Notes: generated by a model from the letters alone, not told the origin. A DNA stretch of 5,143 bases from Spirochaetia bacterium (GCA_003497555.1 DNNS01000715.1:5042-10184); one strand, 5' to 3'; shown: positions 1-4,781, counted from the stretch's first letter. Made by a program: numbers and translations.

Positions 1-128
1 TTGGTGATCTGGGAAAGCAGATGGGCTTCATCCTGTCCGGTGGTTTCATTCTGTGCAGATTCCTGGGGGAAAAGCGCAATAGTTAACAATAGCAGGCAAC
101 AGATCATTTTAATCGGTTTACTGGCCAT
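1..128 (-). CDS. Exported protein of unknown function, N-terminal fragment (gene runs off the left edge)
   Basis: The minus strand from 128 encodes 42 codons with no stop before the window ends, so only the N-terminus is visible. It begins MASKPIKMICC and shows a typical Sec signal peptide. There is a short basic N-region (Lys4, Lys7), a hydrophobic core at about residues 8-20 (ICCLLLLTIALF), and a likely signal peptidase I site after ESA (residues 33-35 region, ESA|QN). What follows is polar. The two cysteines lie at the start of the hydrophobic core rather than in a lipobox, so a lipoprotein is less likely. The ATG at 128 lies inside the end of the upstream gene (11-nt overlap) and has an AAGGA-type ribosome site in that gene, which suggests translational coupling. 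A second in-frame ATG at codon 8 (107) is possible. No family can be named from this fragment. Confidence 0.7.
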   Translation of the reverse strand, partial: MASKPIKMICCLLLLTIALFPQESAQNETTGQDEAHLLSQIT

Positions 129-945
129 TTTTATTTTCCTTTTCTTTGGTGTCTTCTTCCAGCTTTTTCTTCCAGATGTCGTATTTTTTCTTGCATTCCG
201 CCGCTTCATCTTCTTCGCCCATTACCAGATGAATGCGTTTAAGCAGGGAAAGAAAATTGAGAGCCGATTTCATATCGTCAATCCCCTTGCCGGTCATTTC
301 GTATTTGTCGCGGAAACGGTCGGAAGCTTCATTGATCAGCAGCCGCAGAAGATTATATAAATCCATACGGTCTGCATAACCCGGTATGGAGGGATCCAGG
401 TTTTTTATAATACTGGTAAAATCAACAATGTTTTTGGCTGCGGTAACAAATCTTCCCTCGATATCGACAAATGACCATTTCCATTTGGAATTATCGCCGT
501 ACATCCACTCCAGCCGGTCGATCAGCAGCCCTATGGACTGGATCAGCCGGAGCCGGCTGCTGTCGTCAATTATCTGGTTTAAATCCTGGAATATTTCCTC
601 GTTTTCATTGAGCGGAGTATCGATTATTTTGCCACCGATCATTTCGATATATTGCAGGACTTCGCTTACATGTTTGCGTACATCATTGAGATAATTTTCA
701 TTTTTTATATTAATGGTTTCAAGGCTCATGATGGAAACATTTATTTCTATATAACCCAGAGCGGTTAAATCCCTGATTAATTCCAGCAATTTTTTAAACT
801 GTTCCCTGCGATCATCAAAAGTCTTGGTTTTTATTTCGATTTCGGTTTTTTTTATTTTTTCAAGATATGAATTTATTTTAGCCTTGAGCGGAGTGATTCT
901 TTCGTTATATTCTGCTTTTTTTACAGAACTAGCTTGTTTGGCCAT
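118..945 (-). CDS. Hypothetical charged, helical (coiled-coil-like) protein, 275 aa
   Basis: I do not recognise a family. The protein has no signal peptide and no membrane segment, so it is probably cytoplasmic. It is rich in Lys, Glu, Asp, Ile and Leu. Residues 8-60 look like a long amphipathic helix or coiled coil (KKAEYNERI to LLELIRDL). The middle (about 115-200) has further helix-forming stretches and a Trp-rich patch near 147-158 (EWMYGDNSKWKW). The last 25 residues are almost all charged (KKKLEEDTKEKENKNGQ). An in-frame stop lies three codons upstream of the ATG at 945, so no longer start exists. The Shine-Dalgarno is weak. The stop overlaps the start of the exported-protein gene by 11 nt, so the two are probably one operon. 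The gene lies just 3' of the tRNA-Val on the same strand. A T8 run at 846-853 beside a T6 run at 855-860 (poly-A in the mRNA) is a possible slippage spot. Coding status is well supported by length and composition; the function is unknown. Confidence 0.85.
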   Translation of the reverse strand: MAKQASSVKKAEYNERITPLKAKINSYLEKIKKTEIEIKTKTFDDRREQFKKLLELIRDLTALGYIEINVSIMSLETINIKNENYLNDVRKHVSEVLQYIEMIGGKIIDTPLNENEEIFQDLNQIIDDSSRLRLIQSIGLLIDRLEWMYGDNSKWKWSFVDIEGRFVTAAKNIVDFTSIIKNLDPSIPGYADRMDLYNLLRLLINEASDRFRDKYEMTGKGIDDMKSALNFLSLLKRIHLVMGEEDEAAECKKKYDIWKKKLEEDTKEKENKNGQ

Positions 946-964
946 AATCAGTCATTTGTAGAAT

Positions 965-993
965 AAGATATACCTTGCTTTATTGTCGGTTAA
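965..993 (-). promoter_or_regulatory. Candidate sigma70 promoter for the 275-aa gene
   Basis: On the minus strand TTAACC (988-993) is followed after exactly 17 bases by TATCTT (965-970). Each hexamer matches 4 of 6 consensus bases. Transcription would start about 12 bases before the ATG at 945. It lies directly after the putative tRNA terminator, where a separate promoter would be expected. The hexamers are weak, so read-through from the tRNA promoter is the alternative. Confidence 0.3.
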
Positions 994-1000
994 TTATTTT

Positions 1001-1037
1001 AAAAACTGTACCGGTTTACCCGCTTATCTGGGTACAG
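1001..1037 (-). terminator. Probable intrinsic terminator of tRNA-Val, sharing the tRNA acceptor arm
   Basis: A perfect 7-bp inverted repeat, CTGTACC (1006-1012) and GGTACAG (1031-1037), encloses an 18-base loop. Read on the minus strand, the second arm is followed at once by TTTTT (1001-1005). The right-hand arm (1031-1037) lies inside the tRNA, in the 3' acceptor strand and adjoining T-stem base. The hairpin and the mature tRNA acceptor stem are therefore mutually exclusive folds. The large loop and short T-run make it a modest terminator. Confidence 0.5.
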
Positions 1038-1102
1038 CTGGACTTGAACCAGCGGCCTCCACGATGTCAACGTGGCGCTCTAGCCACCTGAGCTATGCAC
1101 CC
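1029..1102 (-). tRNA. tRNA-Val (anticodon GAC)
   Basis: The minus strand folds into a full cloverleaf of 74 nt including the discriminator base A. The acceptor stem pairs GGGTGCA with TGTACCC with one G-U pair. The D-arm is GCTC/GAGC. The anticodon stem is CCACG/CGTGG around the loop TTGACAT, giving anticodon GAC (valine, codons GUC/GUU). The variable loop has 5 nt. The T-arm is GCTGG/CCAGC with the loop TTCAAGT. The 3' CCA is not encoded (the genomic sequence after the discriminator is GAT), so CCA must be added by a nucleotidyltransferase. It is transcribed divergently from flbD. Confidence 0.97.
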
Positions 1103-1114
1103 GAATTCAAGTTA

Positions 1115-1143
1115 ATTATAATATTTTCCTTTAAATATGGCAA
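1115..1143 (-). promoter_or_regulatory. Strong sigma70 promoter of tRNA-Val
   Basis: On the minus strand TTGCCA (1138-1143; 5 of 6 consensus) and a perfect TATAAT (1115-1120) are separated by exactly 17 bases. The -10 ends 12 bases before the first tRNA base (1102), so the primary transcript would carry a leader of only about 5 nt for RNase P to remove. This is the best promoter in the window. The -35 is embedded in a near-palindrome at 1138-1151. Confidence 0.8.
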
Positions 1144-1151
1144 ATTCGCCA
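1138..1151. repeat. 14-bp near-palindrome over the tRNA -35 box
   Basis: TGGCAAATTCGCCA has arms TGGC/GCCA around an AATT centre, with a single mismatched pair (A against C). It covers the -35 hexamer of the tRNA-Val promoter, a position typical of operators. It may be chance in AT-rich DNA. Confidence 0.3.
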
Positions 1152-1191
1152 AGTCTTTTAAATATACCTGTATCGTTTTTCAGGAAAGAGA

Positions 1192-1216
1192 CAATTTATT
1201 ATCTGATAAAAAATTG
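1192..1216. repeat. 25-bp near-perfect palindrome (operator-like) in the divergent tRNA/flbD region
   Basis: Outer arms CAATTT (1192-1197) and AAATTG (1211-1216) and inner arms TTATC (1199-1203) and GATAA (1205-1209) are perfectly complementary. The only breaks are the central base 1204 and one A-A mismatch pair (1198/1210). No T-run follows on the plus strand and no plus-strand gene precedes it, so a terminator is unlikely. It lies 20-45 bases upstream of the candidate flbD start region, where an activator or repressor would bind. I cannot assign it to a known regulator. Confidence 0.5.
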
Positions 1217-1244
1217 TATGCAAATTCCGCAAAATTCCGATAAT
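1214..1244 (+). promoter_or_regulatory. Candidate promoter of the flbD-motAB-fliLMY operon
   Basis: TCCGATAA at 1236-1243 matches 7 of 8 bases of the flagellar sigma28 (FliA) -10 consensus GCCGATAA. The expected TAAA box at 15-nt spacing is only TATG (1217-1220), and the real TAAA (1207-1210) is 25 nt away. The overlapping GATAAT (1239-1244) is 5 of 6 for sigma70, with TTGTAT (1214-1219) at an over-long 19-nt spacing. Transcription would start about 30-35 bases before the flbD ATG. The sigma factor cannot be decided from the sequence. Confidence 0.35.
1222..1239 (+). repeat. Tandem direct repeat AAATTCCG, 10-bp period
   Basis: AAATTCCG occurs at 1222-1229 and again at 1232-1239, about one helical turn apart. 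The second copy runs into the putative -10 element of the flbD promoter. A related AAATTC occurs at 1142-1147. This could be a pair of protein-binding half-sites on one face of the DNA, or chance. Confidence 0.35.
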
Positions 1245-1283
1245 TTAACAAGATGATCCGGAGATCGGCAGAGGATTTGACCA

Positions 1284-1532
1284 ATGATTATGCTTAACCG
1301 TCTGAACGGTGCGCCTTTTTTTTTAAATCCCCATCATATAGAACAAATGGAAGAAACTCCTGATACTATTATTACGCTTGATAACGGGAAAAAAATCATA
1401 GTCAGGGAAAAAAGCCGGGAAGTAATTGAAAAACTCTGTACTTTCTGGAGGATATTATCCAATCTTAATCTGAAAATCGACATGCTTCTTGATTCTGCCG
1501 GTAAAACCGCAGAAATCGACGGAAAAAAATAA
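1284..1532 (+). CDS. flbD: FlbD family flagellar protein, 82 aa
   Basis: This small protein is encoded next to motA in spirochaetes and clostridia. Its exact role in the flagellum is not settled, and it is unrelated to the Caulobacter regulator of the same name. The family signature is clear: an N-terminal LNRLNG (residues 4-9), then FFLNPHHIEQMEETPDTIITLDNGKKIIV at about 12-40, where Asn-Pro, Ile-Glu, Thr-Pro-Asp-Thr and Asn-Gly-Lys-Lys are family hallmarks. A helical segment REKSREVIEKL follows. The C-terminal 20 residues are polar and extend past the short core. The ATG at 1284 has AGAGGA (1270-1275) eight bases upstream; the ATG at 1290 is too far from it. It heads the gene cluster here, without flgE in front. 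A T9 run at 1316-1324 (codons 11-14) is notable: loss of one T gives TAA at once. The stop is 12 bases from motA. Confidence 0.93.
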   Translation: MIMLNRLNGAPFFLNPHHIEQMEETPDTIITLDNGKKIIVREKSREVIEKLCTFWRILSNLNLKIDMLLDSAGKTAEIDGKK

Positions 1533-1544
1533 GAGGTCTGAAAT

Positions 1545-2330
1545 ATGGATTTAGCATCAGTTATCGGTCTGGCCGGTGTTTTTGTAATGGTGGTTTTCGG
1601 TATTCTGTCCGGAGGCGGAAGTTTTGTATTGTTTTTTGATATACCGTCAATTTTTATTACTTTGGGCGGAGCAATGTGCGCTGTAATTTTTACCAATCCG
1701 CTGGAAAATATGATGCGCCTGCCTAACATTGTTAAAAATGCCTTTTTTGTGCCTAAATATGATCCGGCACAGGTAATTCTTACCCTGGTCAGTTTCTCTG
1801 AAAAAGCCCGGCGGGAAGGTCTGCTTGCCCTGGAAGATGATCTGGAAGAAGTATCCGACGCTTTTCTGCGTAAAGGCGTTCAGCTGGTGGTTGACGGAAC
1901 AGAACCGGAACTGGTCAGAAATATCATGTCGAGCGAACTTGGCGCGCTTTCATCACGGCATGAAAGTAATATTAAAATAGTTGAAGATTTCAGCGCCTTA
2001 ACCCCGGCTTTTGGTATGATTGGAACTTTAATAGGTCTGGTTATCATGATGAAGAACCTGGGCGGTGACAAAAGCGCTATCGGCGCCGGTATGGCTACTG
2101 CCTTGATTACGACTTTTTACGGCGCGGTTCTGGCGTATGGAGTATTTACACCGGTATCTGAAAAACTGAAAAAATATAATGCTGTAGAACTTACCATGAA
2201 AGAAATAATTATTGAGGGTACGCTTTCCATACAGGCTGGTGACAACCCGCGTATTGTACAGGAAAAACTGGTTTCTTTCTTTTCTCCTGCTGTGCGCAAG
2301 AAAATATCCGAACAGATAGGCGATAAATAA
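1545..2330 (+). CDS. motA: Flagellar motor stator protein MotA, 261 aa
   Basis: MotA forms, with MotB, the inner-membrane ion channel that anchors to peptidoglycan and pushes on FliG to turn the flagellum. Four membrane segments are visible: about 1-22, 30-50, 152-170 and 182-205. A large cytoplasmic loop lies between segments 2 and 3. The loop carries SFSEKARREGLLALEDDLEE (83-102), with Arg89 and Glu97 spaced as the FliG-contacting R90/E98 pair of E. coli. Pro154 (in TPAFGMIGTLIGLV) and Pro203 (FTPV) are 49 residues apart, as are the key prolines P173/P222 of E. coli. The C-terminal GTLSIQAGDNPRIVQEKL (225-242) is typical of spirochaete and Gram-positive MotA. The length is normal for that group and shorter than E. 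coli MotA (295). The ribosome site AAGAGGT (1531-1537) sits 7 nt before the ATG. The stop codon overlaps the motB start by 1 nt (TAATG). The coupling ion (H+ or Na+) cannot be read with certainty. Confidence 0.97.
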   Translation: MDLASVIGLAGVFVMVVFGILSGGGSFVLFFDIPSIFITLGGAMCAVIFTNPLENMMRLPNIVKNAFFVPKYDPAQVILTLVSFSEKARREGLLALEDDLEEVSDAFLRKGVQLVVDGTEPELVRNIMSSELGALSSRHESNIKIVEDFSALTPAFGMIGTLIGLVIMMKNLGGDKSAIGAGMATALITTFYGAVLAYGVFTPVSEKLKKYNAVELTMKEIIIEGTLSIQAGDNPRIVQEKLVSFFSPAVRKKISEQIGDK

Positions 2331-3052
2331 TGGAAAAAAAACAGGAATGTCCGAAAGGTGCTCCGGCATGGATGGTGTCTTTCTCCGATATGACTACACT
2401 TCTGCTGGTGTTCTTTGTTATGATGCTTGCATCCGGAGAAGTTCCGGAACAGGAAATGCGTATAATTATGTCTGCATTCAGCGGAACACTCGGTGTTCTT
2501 TCCGGCGGGCATTCCATTTCTGAAGGCAGATTTGAAAACATGGGGCAGGAAATAGAACGTTTGCCATCAGCCACCAGGGGCAAAATGCTTTCCAAATCCC
2601 TGAAACGTGCTGTGTCTGTTTTTAAACCCCAGATTACAGCCCGGCAGGTAAGAGTTACTGAAGATGAAAGAGGCATTGTAATCTCTCTGTTAAATGATGT
2701 TTTATTTAAACCGGCTTCAGCCGAGCTTGATTACGAAGCAGCGCGTCCCATGTTGGAAAATATCAGGCTTCTGCTCAGCGGCCTTGACAGCAAGGTGCGT
2801 ATTGAAGGCCATACAGACGCCACACCCCTGGAAGGCAGTTCCGCCTTTAAAGATAACTGGGAGCTTTCTTCCGCCCGGGCCTGGGCAATTCTGCATGGCC
2901 TTTTATCTGTTCCATCCCAGGTAGGCATTGATGAAAGCCAGCTTTCCATATCAGGCTATGGTTCCACCCGGCCGGTAGAAAATAATGATACGCCCGAAGG
3001 ACGCGCCTATAACCGCAGGGTTGATATTATTATTTTAAGAGAAAATTCCTGA
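2330..3052 (+). CDS. motB: Flagellar motor stator protein MotB, 240 aa
   Basis: MotB is the peptidoglycan-binding half of the stator. The short basic/polar N-terminus (MEKKQECPKGAPAWMVSF) leads into a single membrane helix at about 19-36. Asp20 in FSDMTTLLL is the universally required ion-carrying residue (D32 in E. coli). A plug/linker region spans about 37-105. The OmpA-like domain (about 108-237) shows RGIVISL, FKPASAEL, IEGHTDATPL (158-167), NWELSSARA (176-184), GYGSTRP and AYNRRVDI (227-234). These are the conserved peptidoglycan-binding motifs, all intact. It overlaps motA by 1 nt, so coupled translation is likely and would keep the MotA:MotB ratio fixed; a weak AGG at 2318-2320 precedes the ATG. 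An A8 run directly after the start (2334-2341) is a possible slippage site. A 56-nt gap follows before fliL. Confidence 0.97.
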   Translation: MEKKQECPKGAPAWMVSFSDMTTLLLVFFVMMLASGEVPEQEMRIIMSAFSGTLGVLSGGHSISEGRFENMGQEIERLPSATRGKMLSKSLKRAVSVFKPQITARQVRVTEDERGIVISLLNDVLFKPASAELDYEAARPMLENIRLLLSGLDSKVRIEGHTDATPLEGSSAFKDNWELSSARAWAILHGLLSVPSQVGIDESQLSISGYGSTRPVENNDTPEGRAYNRRVDIIILRENS

Positions 3053-3058
3053 TGAAAA

Positions 3059-3088
3059 TTGCCGGAAAACAGGCAGGTATTGTATAAT
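3059..3088 (+). promoter_or_regulatory. Candidate internal promoter in front of fliL
   Basis: TTGCCG (3059-3064) and a perfect TATAAT (3083-3088) are 18 bases apart in the only sizeable gap of the operon. The predicted start, near 3095, would fall on the fliL ribosome site (CGGAGG, 3095-3100). The leader would then be unusually short, which argues for caution. Confidence 0.3.
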
Positions 3089-3108
3089 GAGCAGCGGAGG
3101 ATTATTAC

Positions 3109-3705
3109 ATGGTTGATGAAGAAAAAGAAGAGAAAGAGAAAAAAGACGTTAAAGAAGAAGAAGAAGTTGAAGAAAACGAAGAAAGCGCCGAAGGCGGCGG
3201 CGATGATAAAAAAGCCAAAGCAGGCGGCAGAGGCCTTGGCCCCGGTGTTTTTAAAATTCTTAAAATTGTGGGCATGGCTCTGGGATTGATCACTATCACA
3301 GTAGTGGTTGCCTATGTGGTCGCAACCATGAAAACCAAGGATCTGCAGGCTCCCGGACCCAGGACTTTTGATGATGAACTTCAGGCCAAACCGCCGCTTC
3401 TGCCCTGGACTATGGGTGAAATGATTATTAATACCGCTGACGAAGAAGAAACCCATATTATCAAGGTGGATATTGTTTTTGGCTATAGTCCTGAAGACAA
3501 CCGGACCATGACGGATCTTAACTCCAGAAAATTTCAGCTTCGGGATGTTACCCGCGGAATAATAGGCAGCAAGAAGTTTTCCGATGTAAATACCACCTTC
3601 AAGCAGGATCTGCTGAAAAAGGAAATATTAAAAAAAATCAATCCGGTTTTATCGCCGGGATGTAAAGTAGACGATGTCTGGTTTAATGACTTGTCTGTGC
3701 ACTAA
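3109..3705 (+). CDS. fliL: Flagellar basal body-associated protein FliL, 198 aa
   Basis: FliL is a single-pass inner-membrane protein that associates with the stator around the basal body; in spirochaetes it affects stator placement and torque. Residues 1-40 form a cytoplasmic tail of almost only Glu, Asp and Lys, then Gly-rich (GGGDDKKAKAGGRGLGPG). The membrane helix is about 50-73 (ILKIVGMALGLITITVVVAYVV). The periplasmic FliL domain (about 100-198) shows the usual pattern: GEMIINTADEEETHIIKVDIVFGY, then LRDVTRGIIGSKK, LKKEILKKINPVL and a final VDDVWFNDLSVH. The last block is the family's hallmark ending, with Asn-Asp in place of the more common Thr-Asp. The Shine-Dalgarno CGGAGG (3095-3100) lies 8 nt before the ATG and is one of the best in the window. 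The tail is encoded by a nearly pure-purine, GAA-rich tract (about 3116-3190). The length is at the upper end for FliL because of that tail. fliM follows after 23 nt. Confidence 0.93.
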   Translation: MVDEEKEEKEKKDVKEEEEVEENEESAEGGGDDKKAKAGGRGLGPGVFKILKIVGMALGLITITVVVAYVVATMKTKDLQAPGPRTFDDELQAKPPLLPWTMGEMIINTADEEETHIIKVDIVFGYSPEDNRTMTDLNSRKFQLRDVTRGIIGSKKFSDVNTTFKQDLLKKEILKKINPVLSPGCKVDDVWFNDLSVH

Positions 3706-3728
3706 TCTGAAAATTACGGCTGTAAAAC

Positions 3729-4781
3729 ATGAATGAAGTATTATCGCAGAACGAAATAGATAACCTGCTTTCTGCCATTTCTACCGGCGATATGGAGCCG
3801 GCTGCAACCGACACTTCATCTGAAGATACCTTTGATAAAACCCTCACAAAATCATCGGTAAAGATGTATGATTTCAAGCGGCCGGATAAATTTTCCAAGG
3901 ATCAAATCCGCACCTTGCAGATGATGCATGAAACCTATGCCCGGCTTACCACTACCTCTCTTTCTGCCCAGCTCAGGGCTGTTGTCAATGTGCATGTAGC
4001 GTCGGTAGATCAGCTTACTTATGAAGAATTTTCGCGCAGCATTCCCAATCCCACCACACTCGCGATCATCAATATGGATCCGTTAAAGGGCTCGGCTATT
4101 ATGGAAATCGACCCGACTATTACCTTTGCCATTATTGACCGGCTGTTCGGGGGCGAGGGCGAAGCTCTGAAACAAAACCGGGAGCTTACCGATATTGAGC
4201 TCTCGGTAATCGAAGGCATTATCGTGCGTATTCTCGGGAATTTACGGGAATCATGGTCCAACGTAATCGATCTGCGCCCGCGGCTCGGCAATATTGAAAC
4301 CAATATCCAGTTCGCCCAGATTGTTCCGCCCAATGATATGGTGGTTCTAATCACGCTTGAAACCAAAATCGGCGATGTTGAAGGCATGATGAATTTTTGC
4401 ATTCCCTATATCACAATTGAGTCCATAATTTCCAAACTTTCCGCCCAGTTCTGGTATTCCAGCATACGCAAGGGCGGCTCTTCCGAGAATCTGGATTTAA
4501 TCCGGGAGCAGCTTAAAGAAATTGATATTGATCTTACCGCAGAAATCGGTACGGTAACCATGACCATGAGCGACATTCTGCAGATAAAAAAAAATGACGT
4601 TATCAATCTGAATAAAAATATGAATACCGAATTTACCCTTAAAATCGCCAACCGTAAAAAATTCCTCTGCCGTCCCGGGCAGGTCGGTTCCAGGGTAGCG
4701 GTGCAGGTTGTAAGACAAATAGAAGAACTTTCCGAAAAAATATTATCTGAAATTATATCCGAGGAGAATCACCATGAGTGA
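3729..4781 (+). CDS. fliM: Flagellar motor switch protein FliM, 350 aa
   Basis: FliM is the C-ring switch protein. It binds phosphorylated CheY and passes the signal to FliG, reversing rotation. The N-terminal LSQNEIDNLL (5-14) is the CheY-P docking peptide. An acidic linker (about 18-45) leads to YDFKRPDKFSKDQ (47-59), the start of the CheC-like middle domain (to about 245). That domain includes HETYARLTTTSLSAQLR, SIPNPTTLAIINMDPLKGSA, a DRLFGGEG turn (137-144) and ELTDIELSVIEGI. The C-terminal SpoA/FliN-like domain is about 262-332 (DIDLTAEIGTVTMTMSDIL to KKFLCRPGQVGSRVAVQV). All are close to treponemal FliM. The ATG at 3729 is required to keep the docking peptide, yet it has no clear Shine-Dalgarno (upstream ACGGCTGTAAAAC). 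Translation may depend on coupling to fliL. An A9 run lies at 4586-4594 in the SpoA domain. The end overlaps fliY by 8 nt. Confidence 0.97.
   Translation: MNEVLSQNEIDNLLSAISTGDMEPAATDTSSEDTFDKTLTKSSVKMYDFKRPDKFSKDQIRTLQMMHETYARLTTTSLSAQLRAVVNVHVASVDQLTYEEFSRSIPNPTTLAIINMDPLKGSAIMEIDPTITFAIIDRLFGGEGEALKQNRELTDIELSVIEGIIVRILGNLRESWSNVIDLRPRLGNIETNIQFAQIVPPNDMVVLITLETKIGDVEGMMNFCIPYITIESIISKLSAQFWYSSIRKGGSSENLDLIREQLKEIDIDLTAEIGTVTMTMSDILQIKKNDVINLNKNMNTEFTLKIANRKKFLCRPGQVGSRVAVQVVRQIEELSEKILSEIISEENHHE

Noticed and set aside
1..360. Plus-strand reading frame of 119 codons with a hydrophobic stretch
   Set aside because: It lies opposite the exported-protein start and the 275-aa gene, begins at the window edge, and its Phe-rich hydrophobic part is the complement of Lys/Glu-rich codons. 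The minus-strand genes explain this DNA better.
945..1102. tRNA 3' end as the attachment site of an integrated element carrying the minus-strand genes
   Set aside because: There is no integrase gene and no second copy of the tRNA 3' end within the window, and composition of the minus-strand genes does not differ obviously. The other end of any element would lie outside the window, so this is untested rather than supported.
1192..1216. The palindrome as a rho-independent terminator
   Set aside because: No T-run follows on the plus strand and no gene on that strand ends before it. On the minus strand it lies upstream of the tRNA promoter with no visible gene ending into it.
983..1243. Plus-strand reading frame of 86 codons across the tRNA region
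   Set aside because: It runs antisense through the tRNA-Val gene and its promoter, has no ribosome site, and its internal LGTAGLEPAAS-like peptide is a well-known artefact of translating tRNA antisense.
1251..1275. Small hairpin GATC-CGGA-GATC in the flbD leader as a regulatory RNA element
   Set aside because: The stem is only 4 bp with no sequence resembling a known riboswitch, so it is not distinguishable from chance.
2028..2676. Several minus-strand reading frames of 113-155 codons opposite motA/motB
   Set aside because: They are shadows of strongly conserved stator genes, rich in Ser, His and Cys, without ribosome sites or family signatures.
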